A stretch of 5,847 nt of DNA from Ferruginibacter sp. (GTDB taxonomy: Bacteria; Bacteroidota; Bacteroidia; Chitinophagales; Chitinophagaceae), in contig JANXOQ010000436.1 of assembly GCA_025357775.1 (NCBI GenBank), forward strand, positions 1-5,847. Reading direction: 5' to 3'. The notes under the pieces are model-generated. The model was not told where the DNA came from. It was given only the letters and a program-made list of their open reading frames with translations, and searched no databases. The position numbers and the translations under genes are program-made. Below are positions 5,811-5,847 of this stretch, in pieces. The first letter of the stretch is position 1; the number at the start of each line of letters is the position of its first letter.

Positions 5811-5847
5811 ATAAGTTTAGATTGTTTTTAGAAATAAACAACAAATT

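Noticed and set aside
1..5847. A mobile element, CRISPR array, toxin-antitoxin pair or defence island
   Set aside because: All sizeable genes are housekeeping, repair or envelope genes; no transposase, integrase, direct-repeat array, tRNA or attachment site was seen.

Overview
The window reads as an ordinary chromosomal stretch of an AT-rich Bacteroidota bacterium, probably a relative of the Chitinophagaceae or Sphingobacteriia. The support is: a secreted protein with a CarboxypepD_reg-like domain of the type abundant in this phylum; DinB, RimM and UvrC proteins that look like Bacteroidota versions; A/T-rich start-codon contexts with no Shine-Dalgarno sequence in front of three of the five complete genes; and a promoter matching the Bacteroidota consensus (-33 TTG, -7 TAnnTTTG). 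The family-level placement is inference; no rRNA or other decisive marker is present.

Layout. Bases 1-66 hold the last 21 codons of an unidentified gene on the + strand. A secreted CarboxypepD_reg-like protein follows (141-1232, +), then a 171-base gap with a strong 10-bp hairpin, then rimM (1404-1916, +), the 16S rRNA/30S maturation factor. After 125 bases comes dinB (2042-3184, +), the translesion DNA polymerase IV, which appears to start at TTG just after a small palindrome. A 158-base AT-rich gap with weak terminator-like hairpins separates it from the convergent minus-strand pair: a small lipoprotein of unknown function (5741-5139) followed by uvrC (5139-3343). The lipoprotein stop and uvrC start share one base (TAATG), and a GGAGG lies just upstream. 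The last 106 bases hold the likely promoter of that pair, placed so close to the lipoprotein ATG that the mRNA may be leaderless.

How the genes work together. dinB (damage tolerance) and uvrC (nucleotide excision repair) are two arms of the DNA-damage response lying tail to tail, but they are on opposite strands and the sequence shows no shared operator. rimM is a housekeeping ribosome-biogenesis gene. The secreted protein and the lipoprotein are envelope proteins with no visible functional link to repair, although the lipoprotein is almost certainly cotranscribed with uvrC.

No tRNA, rRNA, insertion sequence, CRISPR array, phage gene or defence system was found. I see no previously undescribed system here. 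The points most worth checking are regulatory: the possibly leaderless lipoprotein transcript, the lipoprotein-uvrC junction, and the dinB start region.
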